The translations under genes were made by a program, and so were the position numbers. A stretch of 64,000 nucleotides of DNA from Granulicatella elegans (GTDB lineage Bacteria > Bacillota > Bacilli > Lactobacillales > Aerococcaceae): positions 1,426,001 through 1,490,000 of the forward strand of contig NZ_CP085953.1 in assembly GCF_020735385.1 (NCBI RefSeq). Reading direction: 5' to 3'. Within the stretch, counting starts at the first letter, position 1; each line of letters begins with the position of its first letter. This document shows positions 46,698 to 54,356 of this stretch, piece by piece. The notes under the pieces are model-generated. The model made no database searches. It was not told where the DNA came from and saw only the letters and a list, made by a program, of their open reading frames with translations.

Positions 46698-47291
46698 ATG
46701 ATTACACTTAGTAATGTTACCATAAAAACACGACAAACCATTATCGAAAATATTGATTTTACTTTTAATAAGGGAAAGGTTTATGGGATTGTTGCTATAA
46801 ATGGGTCTGGAAAAACAACATTGTTTCGTGCTATAAGTCAGTTAATACCAGTAAATAGTGGAAATATAACAACTCTTTCTTCCTTTTTTTATTATGAAAA
46901 TATAGAATGGTTCGATTTGAATTTAAGTGGAATTGACTATTTAAATTATATAAAAAATATCTGGAAATCAACTCAAAGTTTAAATGATGAAATAGATTTC
47001 TGGGAAATGAATGATTTTATTTATCTTCCAATTCGTAAATATTCATTAGGAATGAAACAACGATTATTAATTGCAATGTATTTTATTAGTCAAGCAGAAT
47101 GTTGGCTAATGGATGAAATAACAAATGGATTAGATGAATATTTTCGTACTAAATTTTTTAACAGAATCGATAAATTAAATAGGGAAAATCACCTCATTAT
47201 TTTAACTTCTCACTATAAAGAGGATTTAAGTAAAGTTTGTGATAAGCTTTTAACGATTGAAAATGGTGAAATTAAAGAGGGACAACTATGA
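46698..47291 (+). CDS. ABC transporter ATP-binding protein of the peptide cassette
   Basis: 197 residues, a compact ATPase. Walker A is INGSGKTT, the signature is YSLGMKQRL (degenerate LSGGQ), Walker B CWLMDEITNGLD and the switch His is in LTSHYKED. It lies 36 bases after the peptide gene with AGGAAGGAG upstream, and overlaps the permease by four bases (ATGA). With the permease it probably exports the peptide or gives immunity to it. Confidence 0.88.
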   Translation: MITLSNVTIKTRQTIIENIDFTFNKGKVYGIVAINGSGKTTLFRAISQLIPVNSGNITTLSSFFYYENIEWFDLNLSGIDYLNYIKNIWKSTQSLNDEIDFWEMNDFIYLPIRKYSLGMKQRLLIAMYFISQAECWLMDEITNGLDEYFRTKFFNRIDKLNRENHLIILTSHYKEDLSKVCDKLLTIENGEIKEGQL

Positions 47292-48469
47292 AACAATTAT
47301 TTATATTTTTATTTAAAAAAATTTTAAAAAGTCGTTTAAACATAGCAATTATTATCTTATTAACAATATGTCTTAGTGTTTCTTTTTATTTCAATAGTCA
47401 AACAGCACAACATCTTACCTTAGAAAATCGCTTAGAAACACATATTACAGAGAATGAAAAAGCAATCCAAAAAAATGAAGAAAAATTATCTACACTGAAC
47501 GACACTTTATCTGACGAATATCAGTTTGCAAAAAATAATTTAGAATTACAAAAAGAACTATTGAAACAAAGAAATCAAATTCTTTCGTTATTAGAACAAC
47601 AAAATTGGAAAGAAGCTTATTTCTTACAATGGAAAAACGAAGAAAGAAATTATGAAATTGTTTCGAAACAAGATTACAGTAGTACTGAGTTAAAAGTGGC
47701 TATTAATCTAGAAAAGGAAGTCTATAAATCCTTGTACCCACTTAACATAAAAGCTCATAACTTAGATTTTCCAACTTATGGTATTGATCAAATTGTATGG
47801 GTATCAAGTGCGATAATTCCAACATTATTTTTAATTTCAATTATTTTCTTAATAACTCAGTTGTTTACAGATAGGTATAAAGATGGTTTAGATACATCAA
47901 TATTACTCCCTTTTTCAAGAGTGAAGTATGCGATTTGTACGCTTGGAGTAGGATTGAGTTATGTAAGTTTATTATATATCGGGCTTTGTATTTTTTCTTT
48001 ATTATCAGGTATTTTTAACAATGGTTTTGGCAGGTTGGATTATCCATATCCAATATTAGATGTTGTAAGTCAGAATGTGTCTATTGTTAAAATACAAGAT
48101 ATATTATTCCATAGTTTAATGTTAAATTTTTTAACGTTTATTGTGATTGTTGAAGTTGTTTATTTAGTTAGTTTATTTTTAAAACAAAAAACAGTTTCCT
48201 TATTTATTTCATTAATTCTGATTGTTGGGTTAATTTTTGGAACAAATGCCATTCAACCTCTTCAAAAATATGCACATATTATTCCATTTACATATATACG
48301 TGCAGTTGACATATTATCTGGAAGATTTCCAATAAGGATTCAAAATGTTAATTTGAATGGGGATTTTGGGATAATGATTCTTCCTTTATTCATAGTCATC
48401 TTGTTTATTTTAATTATATTTTTTGAAAAATTTGATACTATGTCTGTAAAGAAATTATGGAACAAATAA
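47288..48469 (+). CDS. ABC-2-like permease of the peptide cassette
   Basis: 393 residues. One helix (about 17-37), a 120-residue extracytoplasmic, coiled-coil-like Glu/Lys/Gln-rich region, then about five further helices (from about 170 to 380). This resembles ABC-2-type permeases of bacteriocin and lantibiotic immunity transporters. No protease or peptidase domain is present. Terminator copy 2 follows the stop by nine bases. Confidence 0.8.
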   Translation: MKQLFIFLFKKILKSRLNIAIIILLTICLSVSFYFNSQTAQHLTLENRLETHITENEKAIQKNEEKLSTLNDTLSDEYQFAKNNLELQKELLKQRNQILSLLEQQNWKEAYFLQWKNEERNYEIVSKQDYSSTELKVAINLEKEVYKSLYPLNIKAHNLDFPTYGIDQIVWVSSAIIPTLFLISIIFLITQLFTDRYKDGLDTSILLPFSRVKYAICTLGVGLSYVSLLYIGLCIFSLLSGIFNNGFGRLDYPYPILDVVSQNVSIVKIQDILFHSLMLNFLTFIVIVEVVYLVSLFLKQKTVSLFISLILIVGLIFGTNAIQPLQKYAHIIPFTYIRAVDILSGRFPIRIQNVNLNGDFGIMILPLFIVILFILIIFFEKFDTMSVKKLWNK

Positions 48470-48478
48470 TTGAGTATA

Positions 48479-48518
48479 AAACGTAACAACACTGTAATAC
48501 GGTTGTTACGTTTTTTTA
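48479..48518 (+). terminator. Terminator repeat, copy 2
   Basis: AAACGTAACAAC / GTTGTTACGTTT with loop ACTGTAATACG and seven or more T residues. The 3' flank (TATATCAAATTTGTATA) is also similar to that of copy 3. Confidence 0.9.
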
Positions 48519-48594
48519 TATCAAATTTGTATATAGGATAAGTTATCGTTTGTTGCACTTGACTTGACAATTCACGGAATATTTTTATTTACTT

Positions 48595-48663
48595 GACTTA
48601 TGATATAATAGCAGACGGATGCCAGCAAACCCGCGGTTTCATGATCTGCTATTATAATAAGTC
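48595..48663. repeat. Long imperfect hairpin upstream of the metal ATPase
   Basis: GACTTATGATATAATAGCAGA (48595-48615) pairs with TCTGCTATTATAATAAGTC (48645-48663), a stem of about 19 bp with one two-base bulge. The roughly 29-base loop is GC-richer and holds a smaller AAACC-CGC-GGTTT hairpin. A TATAAT with TGA upstream lies in the left arm. It could be a structured leader, a small inverted-repeat element or an attenuator. Confidence 0.65.
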
Positions 48664-48676
48664 ATTTATTTTTTTA

Positions 48677-48706
48677 TTGACATATGAATAAATATTCATG
48701 TATAAT
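48677..48706 (+). promoter_or_regulatory. Promoter with ArsR/SmtB-like operator for the P1B-4 ATPase
   Basis: Perfect TTGACA and TATAAT hexamers with an 18-base spacer. The spacer contains ATGAATA-AA-TATTCAT, a perfect inverted repeat of the form bound by ArsR/SmtB metal sensors such as CzrA and CadC, so a bound repressor would block the promoter. No ArsR-type gene is in the window. Confidence 0.75.
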
Positions 48707-48732
48707 CAATTTAGTAAGAAAGGGAGTGGAGT

Positions 48733-50859
48733 ATGAAACATCAATTTAAAGCTTTAGAAGAATTTATGGAAGTTTTTAAACTAAAATATCATCAATTATT
48801 GAATGGAAGAGCAACTGAAGAATCACATCATCATGAAGAACGCTCTGATGAACTGGAAGAACAGCACAGTCATCATCACACTCATGAACACGGGAAACAT
48901 CACCACCATCATGAACATCACCAAGATGCCCATTGCCATCATAATCATGATTCTCATGAACATCATTCTCATACTCATTGTGGAAGTTGTTCTGGTCACC
49001 ATCATCATGAAATTTCTTGGCAACGTTGGGTTCTTGCTATTGGAATGTTTATAGGAGCATTGATTTTAGAAAGAAGTGTAGGATGGATTGCGAATGCTTT
49101 ATTCCTTTTAACGATTGCTTTTATTGGGAAAGAAATCATTGCTGAAGGCATTATGGATACAATACAGGAGACTAAACAATTTAAACAGTTTCGTCCAAAT
49201 GTTCATTTACTGATGACACTTGCTGCTCTTGGAGCAATTTTTATTGGAAAATTTGAAGAAGCAGCAATGCTAATTGTTATTTTTACGATTGCTCATTCAC
49301 TTGAAGAATATGTAGAAAAGAAAAGTCGTAAAGATATGACTCAATTATTACAATTGCAACCAAAAGTTGCATTAAAACAAATGAGTCATGGACATTTTGA
49401 GGAAGTGGATGCATCTTCTTTAGAAATTGGAGATATTATTCAAGTATTGAATGGAAGTCAAATTTCAGCAGATGGAATGATTATTGAAGGAATGTCTTCT
49501 GTTAATCAAGCTTCTGTAACTGGTGAATCTATTCCAGTTGAAAAAGAAGTAGGGAATGAAGTATTTGCTGGAACTTTAAATCTGACACAAACATTGCTGG
49601 TTAAGGTTACTAAAAAACAACAAGATAGTGTACTTGGAAAGATTATTACTTTAGTGCAAGAAGCCGGTCAATCATTAACTCGTACGGGAAGTTTTTTAAA
49701 GAAATGGGAACCAGTCTATGTCACAATCGTATTGGCTTTATTCCCTGTTGTATTAGCGATCGGAATTCTATTTTTAAACTGGGATTTCTTAACAGCTTTT
49801 TATCGTGGAATGGTTTATTTAATTGCCGTATCTCCATGTGCACTAGCCGCTAGTGCAACACCGGTAACAGTAGCTGCTATTTCAACTTTATCTAGAAAAG
49901 GAATCTTTATTAAATCTGGAGCTTCTTTAGAAAAAATGTCTGAAGTTGAAGCGATTGCTTTTGATAAAACTGGTACACTTACAAATGGAACACCGAAAGT
50001 TGTGTCCAAAGTAATGGATAAAGATCGTGAATTTGAATTATATTCCATTCTTGTATCGATGGAGAGAAAAGTAAATCATCCATTAGCCTTTGCAATCGTA
50101 GAATCTGGATTAGCTTATCCTACTTATTCATTATCTGTTATACCAAAAGTAGGAATTGGATTAGAAGCAACTTATAGAAATCGCACGTATCGTGTTGGAA
50201 AACCTTCTAGTTTCGCTACATTAGGAAAATATGCAGAAATTGTTGAACAGTGGATGAATGAAGGGAAAACCGTTGTAGTTTTGAGTGAAGACCATTTAGT
50301 AGTTGGAGCAGTAGCGCTATTAGATACTCCAAAAGAAAAAGCAAAACAAGTGATTGATTATTTCAAACAAGAAAATATTCAAACGATGCTTTTAACGGGA
50401 GATTCTATTCAAACGGCTGAGGCAATTGCTAACGAATTAGAAGTGGATGAAGTTAGAGCCAATGTATTACCAGAAGAAAAAGCAAATACTCTAAAAGAGT
50501 GGACCATGAAATATCCGACAATTGCAATGGTAGGAGATGGTATTAATGATGCACCAGCATTAGTGAGTGCAGAAGTTGGGATTGCAATGGGAAAAGGAAC
50601 TGATGTTGCAATGGAATCAAGTGATATTGTATTAATGACTAGTCAATTAGATTCTTTAAAAACATTACATAAAGTTTCAAAATTAATGATGACCGTTACA
50701 AAGCAAAACTTACTTTTTTCACTATTTATTGTAATTTTATTAGTGATTTTAAATTTTCTAGGATGGAGTGATCTAACTCTTGGAGTCATTCTTCACGAAG
50801 GAAGTACAGTAGTAGTGCTATTACATGCATTAAGGTTAATTTTTACGCCAATTGAATAA
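48733..50859 (+). CDS. P1B-4-type heavy-metal efflux ATPase with His-rich N-terminus
   Basis: 708 residues. Residues about 32-93 hold 29 His plus a CGSC, a likely metal-binding tail in place of an HMA domain. The P-type core has TGES (actuator), the SPC motif in VSPCALAASATP (helix 6), phosphorylation motif DKTGTLT, HP in NHPLAFAI, GDGINDAP, and HEGSTVVVLLHALRL in the last helices. SPC plus HEGxT define group P1B-4, which exports Fe2+, Co2+ or Zn2+ (PfeT/ZosA, CtpD). The exact metal cannot be read from sequence. GAAAGGGAG precedes the ATG. Confidence 0.88.
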   Translation: MKHQFKALEEFMEVFKLKYHQLLNGRATEESHHHEERSDELEEQHSHHHTHEHGKHHHHHEHHQDAHCHHNHDSHEHHSHTHCGSCSGHHHHEISWQRWVLAIGMFIGALILERSVGWIANALFLLTIAFIGKEIIAEGIMDTIQETKQFKQFRPNVHLLMTLAALGAIFIGKFEEAAMLIVIFTIAHSLEEYVEKKSRKDMTQLLQLQPKVALKQMSHGHFEEVDASSLEIGDIIQVLNGSQISADGMIIEGMSSVNQASVTGESIPVEKEVGNEVFAGTLNLTQTLLVKVTKKQQDSVLGKIITLVQEAGQSLTRTGSFLKKWEPVYVTIVLALFPVVLAIGILFLNWDFLTAFYRGMVYLIAVSPCALAASATPVTVAAISTLSRKGIFIKSGASLEKMSEVEAIAFDKTGTLTNGTPKVVSKVMDKDREFELYSILVSMERKVNHPLAFAIVESGLAYPTYSLSVIPKVGIGLEATYRNRTYRVGKPSSFATLGKYAEIVEQWMNEGKTVVVLSEDHLVVGAVALLDTPKEKAKQVIDYFKQENIQTMLLTGDSIQTAEAIANELEVDEVRANVLPEEKANTLKEWTMKYPTIAMVGDGINDAPALVSAEVGIAMGKGTDVAMESSDIVLMTSQLDSLKTLHKVSKLMMTVTKQNLLFSLFIVILLVILNFLGWSDLTLGVILHEGSTVVVLLHALRLIFTPIE

Positions 50860-50869
50860 TCATGAAAAT

Positions 50870-50884
50870 GTTTGATATTCAAAC
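50870..50884 (+). promoter_or_regulatory. FabT-type operator
   Basis: GTTTGATATTCAAAC is a perfect palindrome around a central base and fits the FabT box TTTGA-nnn-TCAAA known from streptococcal fab promoters. It sits 16 bases before the fabT remnant, as expected for autoregulation. Confidence 0.7.
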
Positions 50885-50900
50885 TAATTAGTAGAAAGGA

Positions 50901-51486
50901 ATGGAAACAACTCTAGAGAAAATTAATGAGTATTTGGTAGACGTCCTTAATCAAATGCTTGATATTGAAGAATCTTCATTGGCGCAAAGTCAATTTAAAG
51001 ATTTATCCATTAAAGAAATGCATGCCATTGAAGCAATTGGTATGTACCATGAACATACAACAACAGAAGTTGCCAATACATTAAATGTAACGGTTGGGAC
51101 GCTAACAGTAGCAGTTAATGTACTAGTGAAGAAAGGATATGTTGTACGCTTAAAAGAGATTTCAGTTACAGTTATTGGAATGCAAAAAGGTCATACGTTA
51201 CAAGAAAATATCGAGCGAAATTTTGGGCAAGTTCATCCAGAAGGATTTGCTTCGATTTTGTGGAAAGATAGTAAAAAAGCTGAACAAGCAAGTGAATTAA
51301 TGAAGTTTACAAGTAAGAAATTAATGAAAGAAGGAATTGTCGATAAAATTATTTTAGAGAAAAACCGTTCGTTAAAAAATAGCGACAGAACTTCAAACTA
51401 CTTTATTGGTATCTTTAAAAGAATGGCGTACCAAATCAAAAGAGGAACTAGTAAGCCAACGCTTAGAAAAATTTAGAAAATACTAA
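50901..51486 (+). pseudogene. fabT'-accA' fusion scar, relic of the fatty-acid-synthesis cluster
   Basis: The 191-residue frame from ATG 50901 is a chimera. Residues 1-84 are the MarR-type DNA-binding half of FabT (KINEYLV, FKDLSIKEMHAIEAIGM, VTVGTLTVAVNVLVKKGYV). From residue about 87 it is AccA: VTVIGMQKGHTLQENIERNF then HPEG, jumping directly to FASILWKDSKKAEQASELMK, which in intact AccA lies over 100 residues later after a second PEG. After residue about 155 the frame shifts near an A6 tract; the +1 frame gives the AccA tail (EELVSQRLEKFRKY) and stops at 51486. So there are two deletions and a frameshift. AAAGGA abuts the ATG, a poor start. Confidence 0.85.
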
Positions 51487-51530
51487 TCGTGAAACGTAAC
51501 AACACTGTAATATGGTTGTTACGTTTTTTT
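51485..51530 (+). terminator. Terminator repeat, copy 3
   Basis: Same stem and loop as copy 1 and the same AATCGTG flank, directly after the accA remnant stop, so it was probably the original terminator of the fab cluster. Confidence 0.9.
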
Positions 51531-51577
51531 TATATAGAATTTGTATAATGAAGAATACTATGAGAAAAGTGTGGTGA

Positions 51578-52678
51578 ATGGATCTGGATAAGCGATTAAG
51601 AAAAAATATTGTCATTACGGGAGTAGTAGGTCTATTATTGACACATTCTCCTATATCCATACATGCACAAGAAATCTCTCAAGAATCCATTCTTCAATTA
51701 GAGCAAGAGCTTTCTCAAAAATTAAATTTTGCTAATGAGAAATATCGTCAAGTTGCAACATTAAAGAACGATTTAAAGGAGTTAGCATCCAATCAAGCGT
51801 TATTAGAACAACAAATTAATCAACAACAAGAAAAATTAGTGGAGAAAGAATCAGTTGTGAAACAACGTTTATTAGCATTGCAGTCAAGTGGTATTGTTTA
51901 TCAACGGTTTATTCAACTGGTTCAGGCAGCGAGTATTTCTGATTTTTTCCATCGCTTTTTTACGATTCAAGAGTTATTCAAAGCAGATATTTTAACAATA
52001 CGAAACTATAAACAAGAAGTTCATTCATTAGTCATTTCAAAACAAGAATTAAAAGAGAATGAAGATAGTTTATTAAAAAAACAGCAAGATTTACAAACAG
52101 AATCTACTTTATATGAAGAAAGTATTCAAGTTTTAAAACAAAATCTTTCTACTAATAAAGAAGCATTGTTAGCAATTCGTGAAAAAGTAAAACAGTCGAG
52201 TGAAAATGAAGAACCAACCACTCATCACTCTCCTAGTGAAAGTAAAAAAGAAGAAAAGGTTAAAGAGTCTTCTATTGAAAATTCTAAAGAAACCACTTCA
52301 GCAACAGGTAAGAAATCTCTTGAAAATCAACAGCTAAACCAATCTTCTTCAAAGAGTAAAACAGTAACTAGTGAAACAAATTCTAGTTCTGTTGGAAAAG
52401 AATTTGTTGCAGAAGCAACAGCCTATTCTTATAAACAACCTGGGCTAAATAATTATACAGCAATGGGCATTGATTTAAGACAAAATCCTAATGTCATTGC
52501 AGTAGATCCCACTCAAATTCCATTAGGAACTTTAGTGGAAGTTCCAGGGTATGGAATTGCGATTGCTGGAGATACAGGTGCAGATATTAAAGGAAATCGA
52601 ATTGATTTACATTATCCTGAAGTACAGCAAGCAATGGATTTTGGAAGAAAAAAGATTACGATAAAAGTGATGAATTAA
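51578..52678 (+). CDS. Secreted coiled-coil protein with C-terminal 3D domain
   Basis: 366 residues. Signal peptide (about 1-31, ending IHAQE), a long coiled coil (about 32-205), a Ser/Glu/Lys/Thr-rich linker (about 210-275) and a C-terminal 3D domain (about 280-366) with ATAYSY, AVDPTQIPLGT and the Asp-rich DTGADIKGNRIDL. Such RlpA/MltA-like 3D domains occur in wall-acting enzymes (for example YocH-type) in Firmicutes. It resembles PcsB/Sps-like wall-remodelling proteins in layout. The ribosome site is weak. A TATAAT at 51544-51549, just beyond terminator copy 3, may be its -10 box. Confidence 0.82.
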   Translation: MDLDKRLRKNIVITGVVGLLLTHSPISIHAQEISQESILQLEQELSQKLNFANEKYRQVATLKNDLKELASNQALLEQQINQQQEKLVEKESVVKQRLLALQSSGIVYQRFIQLVQAASISDFFHRFFTIQELFKADILTIRNYKQEVHSLVISKQELKENEDSLLKKQQDLQTESTLYEESIQVLKQNLSTNKEALLAIREKVKQSSENEEPTTHHSPSESKKEEKVKESSIENSKETTSATGKKSLENQQLNQSSSKSKTVTSETNSSSVGKEFVAEATAYSYKQPGLNNYTAMGIDLRQNPNVIAVDPTQIPLGTLVEVPGYGIAIAGDTGADIKGNRIDLHYPEVQQAMDFGRKKITIKVMN

Positions 52679-52680
52679 GA

Positions 52681-52712
52681 AGAATTTCAGATTAAATCTG
52701 GAATTCTTTTTT
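52681..52712 (+). terminator. Terminator after the 3D-domain gene
   Basis: AGAATTTCAGATT / AATCTGGAATTCT (one G-U pair) followed by TTTTTT. Confidence 0.8.
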
Positions 52713-52781
52713 GTTAACATAAGTTTTATAAAAAAATATTTTTTAAATGTGATGATTTGTTAACATTAAACCGAAAACTCT

Positions 52782-52809
52782 TTGATAAACTTGTAACTGA
52801 ATTTATAAA
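52782..52809 (+). promoter_or_regulatory. Promoter of the methyltransferase-importer operon
   Basis: TTGATA, 16 bases, TATAAA, ending 26 bases before the first methyltransferase start. Confidence 0.5.
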
Positions 52810-52835
52810 AGTAAGATGAAAAGGGAGTAACAAAT

Positions 52836-53612
52836 GTGAACCTGTTAGAAGAAATACAAAACTATTGGAATCATCGATATACAGGATATTCCAAAGTGAA
52901 TCAAAAAGAATTAGAAGGAATTCAAAGAAAAAGATGGAAAGAAGAATTGAAGCGATTGTTACCAGCTAATCCAAATCTTAAAGTATTAGATATAGGGACA
53001 GGCCCCGGTTTTTTTTCAATTATTTTAGAAGAATTAGGTTATACAACTATAACAGGTATTGATGTTTCCGATAAAATGCTAGAAGTTGCCAAAGAGAATA
53101 TTCAAAAATATGGCAAAGAACATTCAAGTATACAACTCATTCAAATGGATGCACAAAAGCTAGAGTTTAAACCAGAAAGTTTTGATATCATTGTAAGCCG
53201 AAATTTAACTTGGAATTTAGAAAAACCACAACAAGCTTATTCAGAATGGTTAAGAGTCTTGAAACCAAATGGAAGATTATTTATTTTTGATGCTAATTGG
53301 TATGCGTTTCTTCAAAATGAATCATTAGAAAAAGAGTTTGAAGAAAAACGTAAAAAAGCTATTGAAGAGAAGTTAGAAGATTATTGGCAAGGTGAAGGTG
53401 TTAATGAGGAAAAAATGAATTGGATTGTTGAGCAATTACCTTTGACGTATCAACAAAGACCGCAATGGGATAGGAATTATTTTTTGTCACAGAAAGGTAT
53501 TTCAGTAGAAACAGAAGAAAACTTTGGAGATTTGGTGTGGGATTATGAAGAACAATTAAATTATGGTGCAACACCAATGTTTTGTATCAAAGTCGTAAAG
53601 GAGGATGTGTAA
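52836..53612 (+). CDS. Class I SAM-dependent methyltransferase 1
   Basis: 258 residues from a GTG (GGGAG eight bases upstream). Motif I VLDIGTGPGFFS, acidic Asp in TGIDVSDKML, motif II MDAQKLEFKPESFDIIVSRN and the post-motif WLRVLKPNGRLFI. Substrate unknown. It is paralogous to the next gene: both open with an NYWxxR segment and share SRN/ARN(L/V)TW(N/T)L and RPQWDxxY(F/L)L. First gene of a six-gene operon with an Opp/Nik-type importer. Confidence 0.88.
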   Translation: MNLLEEIQNYWNHRYTGYSKVNQKELEGIQRKRWKEELKRLLPANPNLKVLDIGTGPGFFSIILEELGYTTITGIDVSDKMLEVAKENIQKYGKEHSSIQLIQMDAQKLEFKPESFDIIVSRNLTWNLEKPQQAYSEWLRVLKPNGRLFIFDANWYAFLQNESLEKEFEEKRKKAIEEKLEDYWQGEGVNEEKMNWIVEQLPLTYQQRPQWDRNYFLSQKGISVETEENFGDLVWDYEEQLNYGATPMFCIKVVKEDV

Positions 53613-54343
53613 TGACACCAGAACAAACGATACAAGAACGTGTTAAAAATTATTGGACAAATCGAAGCTCTTCTTTTCTTGAACAACGAATAAGAGAATT
53701 TCATAGTCCATTAAAAGATCGATGGATTACCGAATTTAAAAAATATTTACCACAAGAAAAATCATTAAAAATTTTAGATATTGGTTGTGGAACAGGATTC
53801 TTTACAGGCATTTTAAGTCAATTAGGTCATGAAGTAATAGGGATTGATTTAACAAAGGAAATGATACATTCAGCTACTGTTTTTGCTAAACAAGAAAAGT
53901 TTGATGCGCAATTTTTAGTCATGGATGCTCAAAATTTAGGATTTGCTGATGCAAGCTTTGATATTGTTATTGCAAGAAATGTCACTTGGACATTGCCAGA
54001 TGTTCCAAAAGCTTATCGTGAATGGCTTCGAGTATTAAAAAAAGGTGGATTACTCATAAATATTGATGGAAATTATGGTGCTTCGAGCATGACAGATACG
54101 AGTCATTTACCACAGCATCATGCTCATCATCATTTAAGCAAAGATACTTTAACAGAATGCGAAATGATTCAAAGAAGCTTATCCATTTCTAGTGAAGTAC
54201 GACCTCAATGGGATGTGCACTATTTATTAAATCAAGAAGTGGAATCTTTGCAAATTGATCGATCAATTAGCCAAAGGATTTATCTAGAAAAAGATGAATT
54301 TTATAATCCAACACCTTTATTCTTACTATGTGCTAAAAAGTAA
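53612..54343 (+). CDS. Class I SAM-dependent methyltransferase 2
   Basis: 243 residues from ATG 53612 with AAAGGAGG upstream, overlapping the previous stop by one base. Motif I ILDIGCGTGFFTG, then VIGIDLTKEMI and MDAQNLGFADASFDIVIARN. A His cluster (LPQHHAHHHLS) in the variable region could bind a metal but is not part of the SAM fold. It is a paralogue of methyltransferase 1; tight coupling suggests that both act on one pathway, perhaps on the imported ligand. Confidence 0.88.
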   Translation: MTPEQTIQERVKNYWTNRSSSFLEQRIREFHSPLKDRWITEFKKYLPQEKSLKILDIGCGTGFFTGILSQLGHEVIGIDLTKEMIHSATVFAKQEKFDAQFLVMDAQNLGFADASFDIVIARNVTWTLPDVPKAYREWLRVLKKGGLLINIDGNYGASSMTDTSHLPQHHAHHHLSKDTLTECEMIQRSLSISSEVRPQWDVHYLLNQEVESLQIDRSISQRIYLEKDEFYNPTPLFLLCAKK

Positions 54344-54356
54344 GGAGTGGAAGTAA

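Noticed and set aside
48595-48665. PerR box before the P1B-4 ATPase
   Set aside because: The TTATNAT-like arms of the hairpin match too few positions of TTATAATNATTATAA; the ArsR-like palindrome is a much better operator.
48823-49023. Met-rich open frame opposite the His-rich tail of the metal ATPase
   Set aside because: The same effect: CAT codons read backwards as ATG. No start signals or family features.
50901-51476. Intact MarR-family regulator gene
   Set aside because: Only the first half is FabT/MarR-like; from residue about 87 the sequence is AccA, so it is a deletion fusion.
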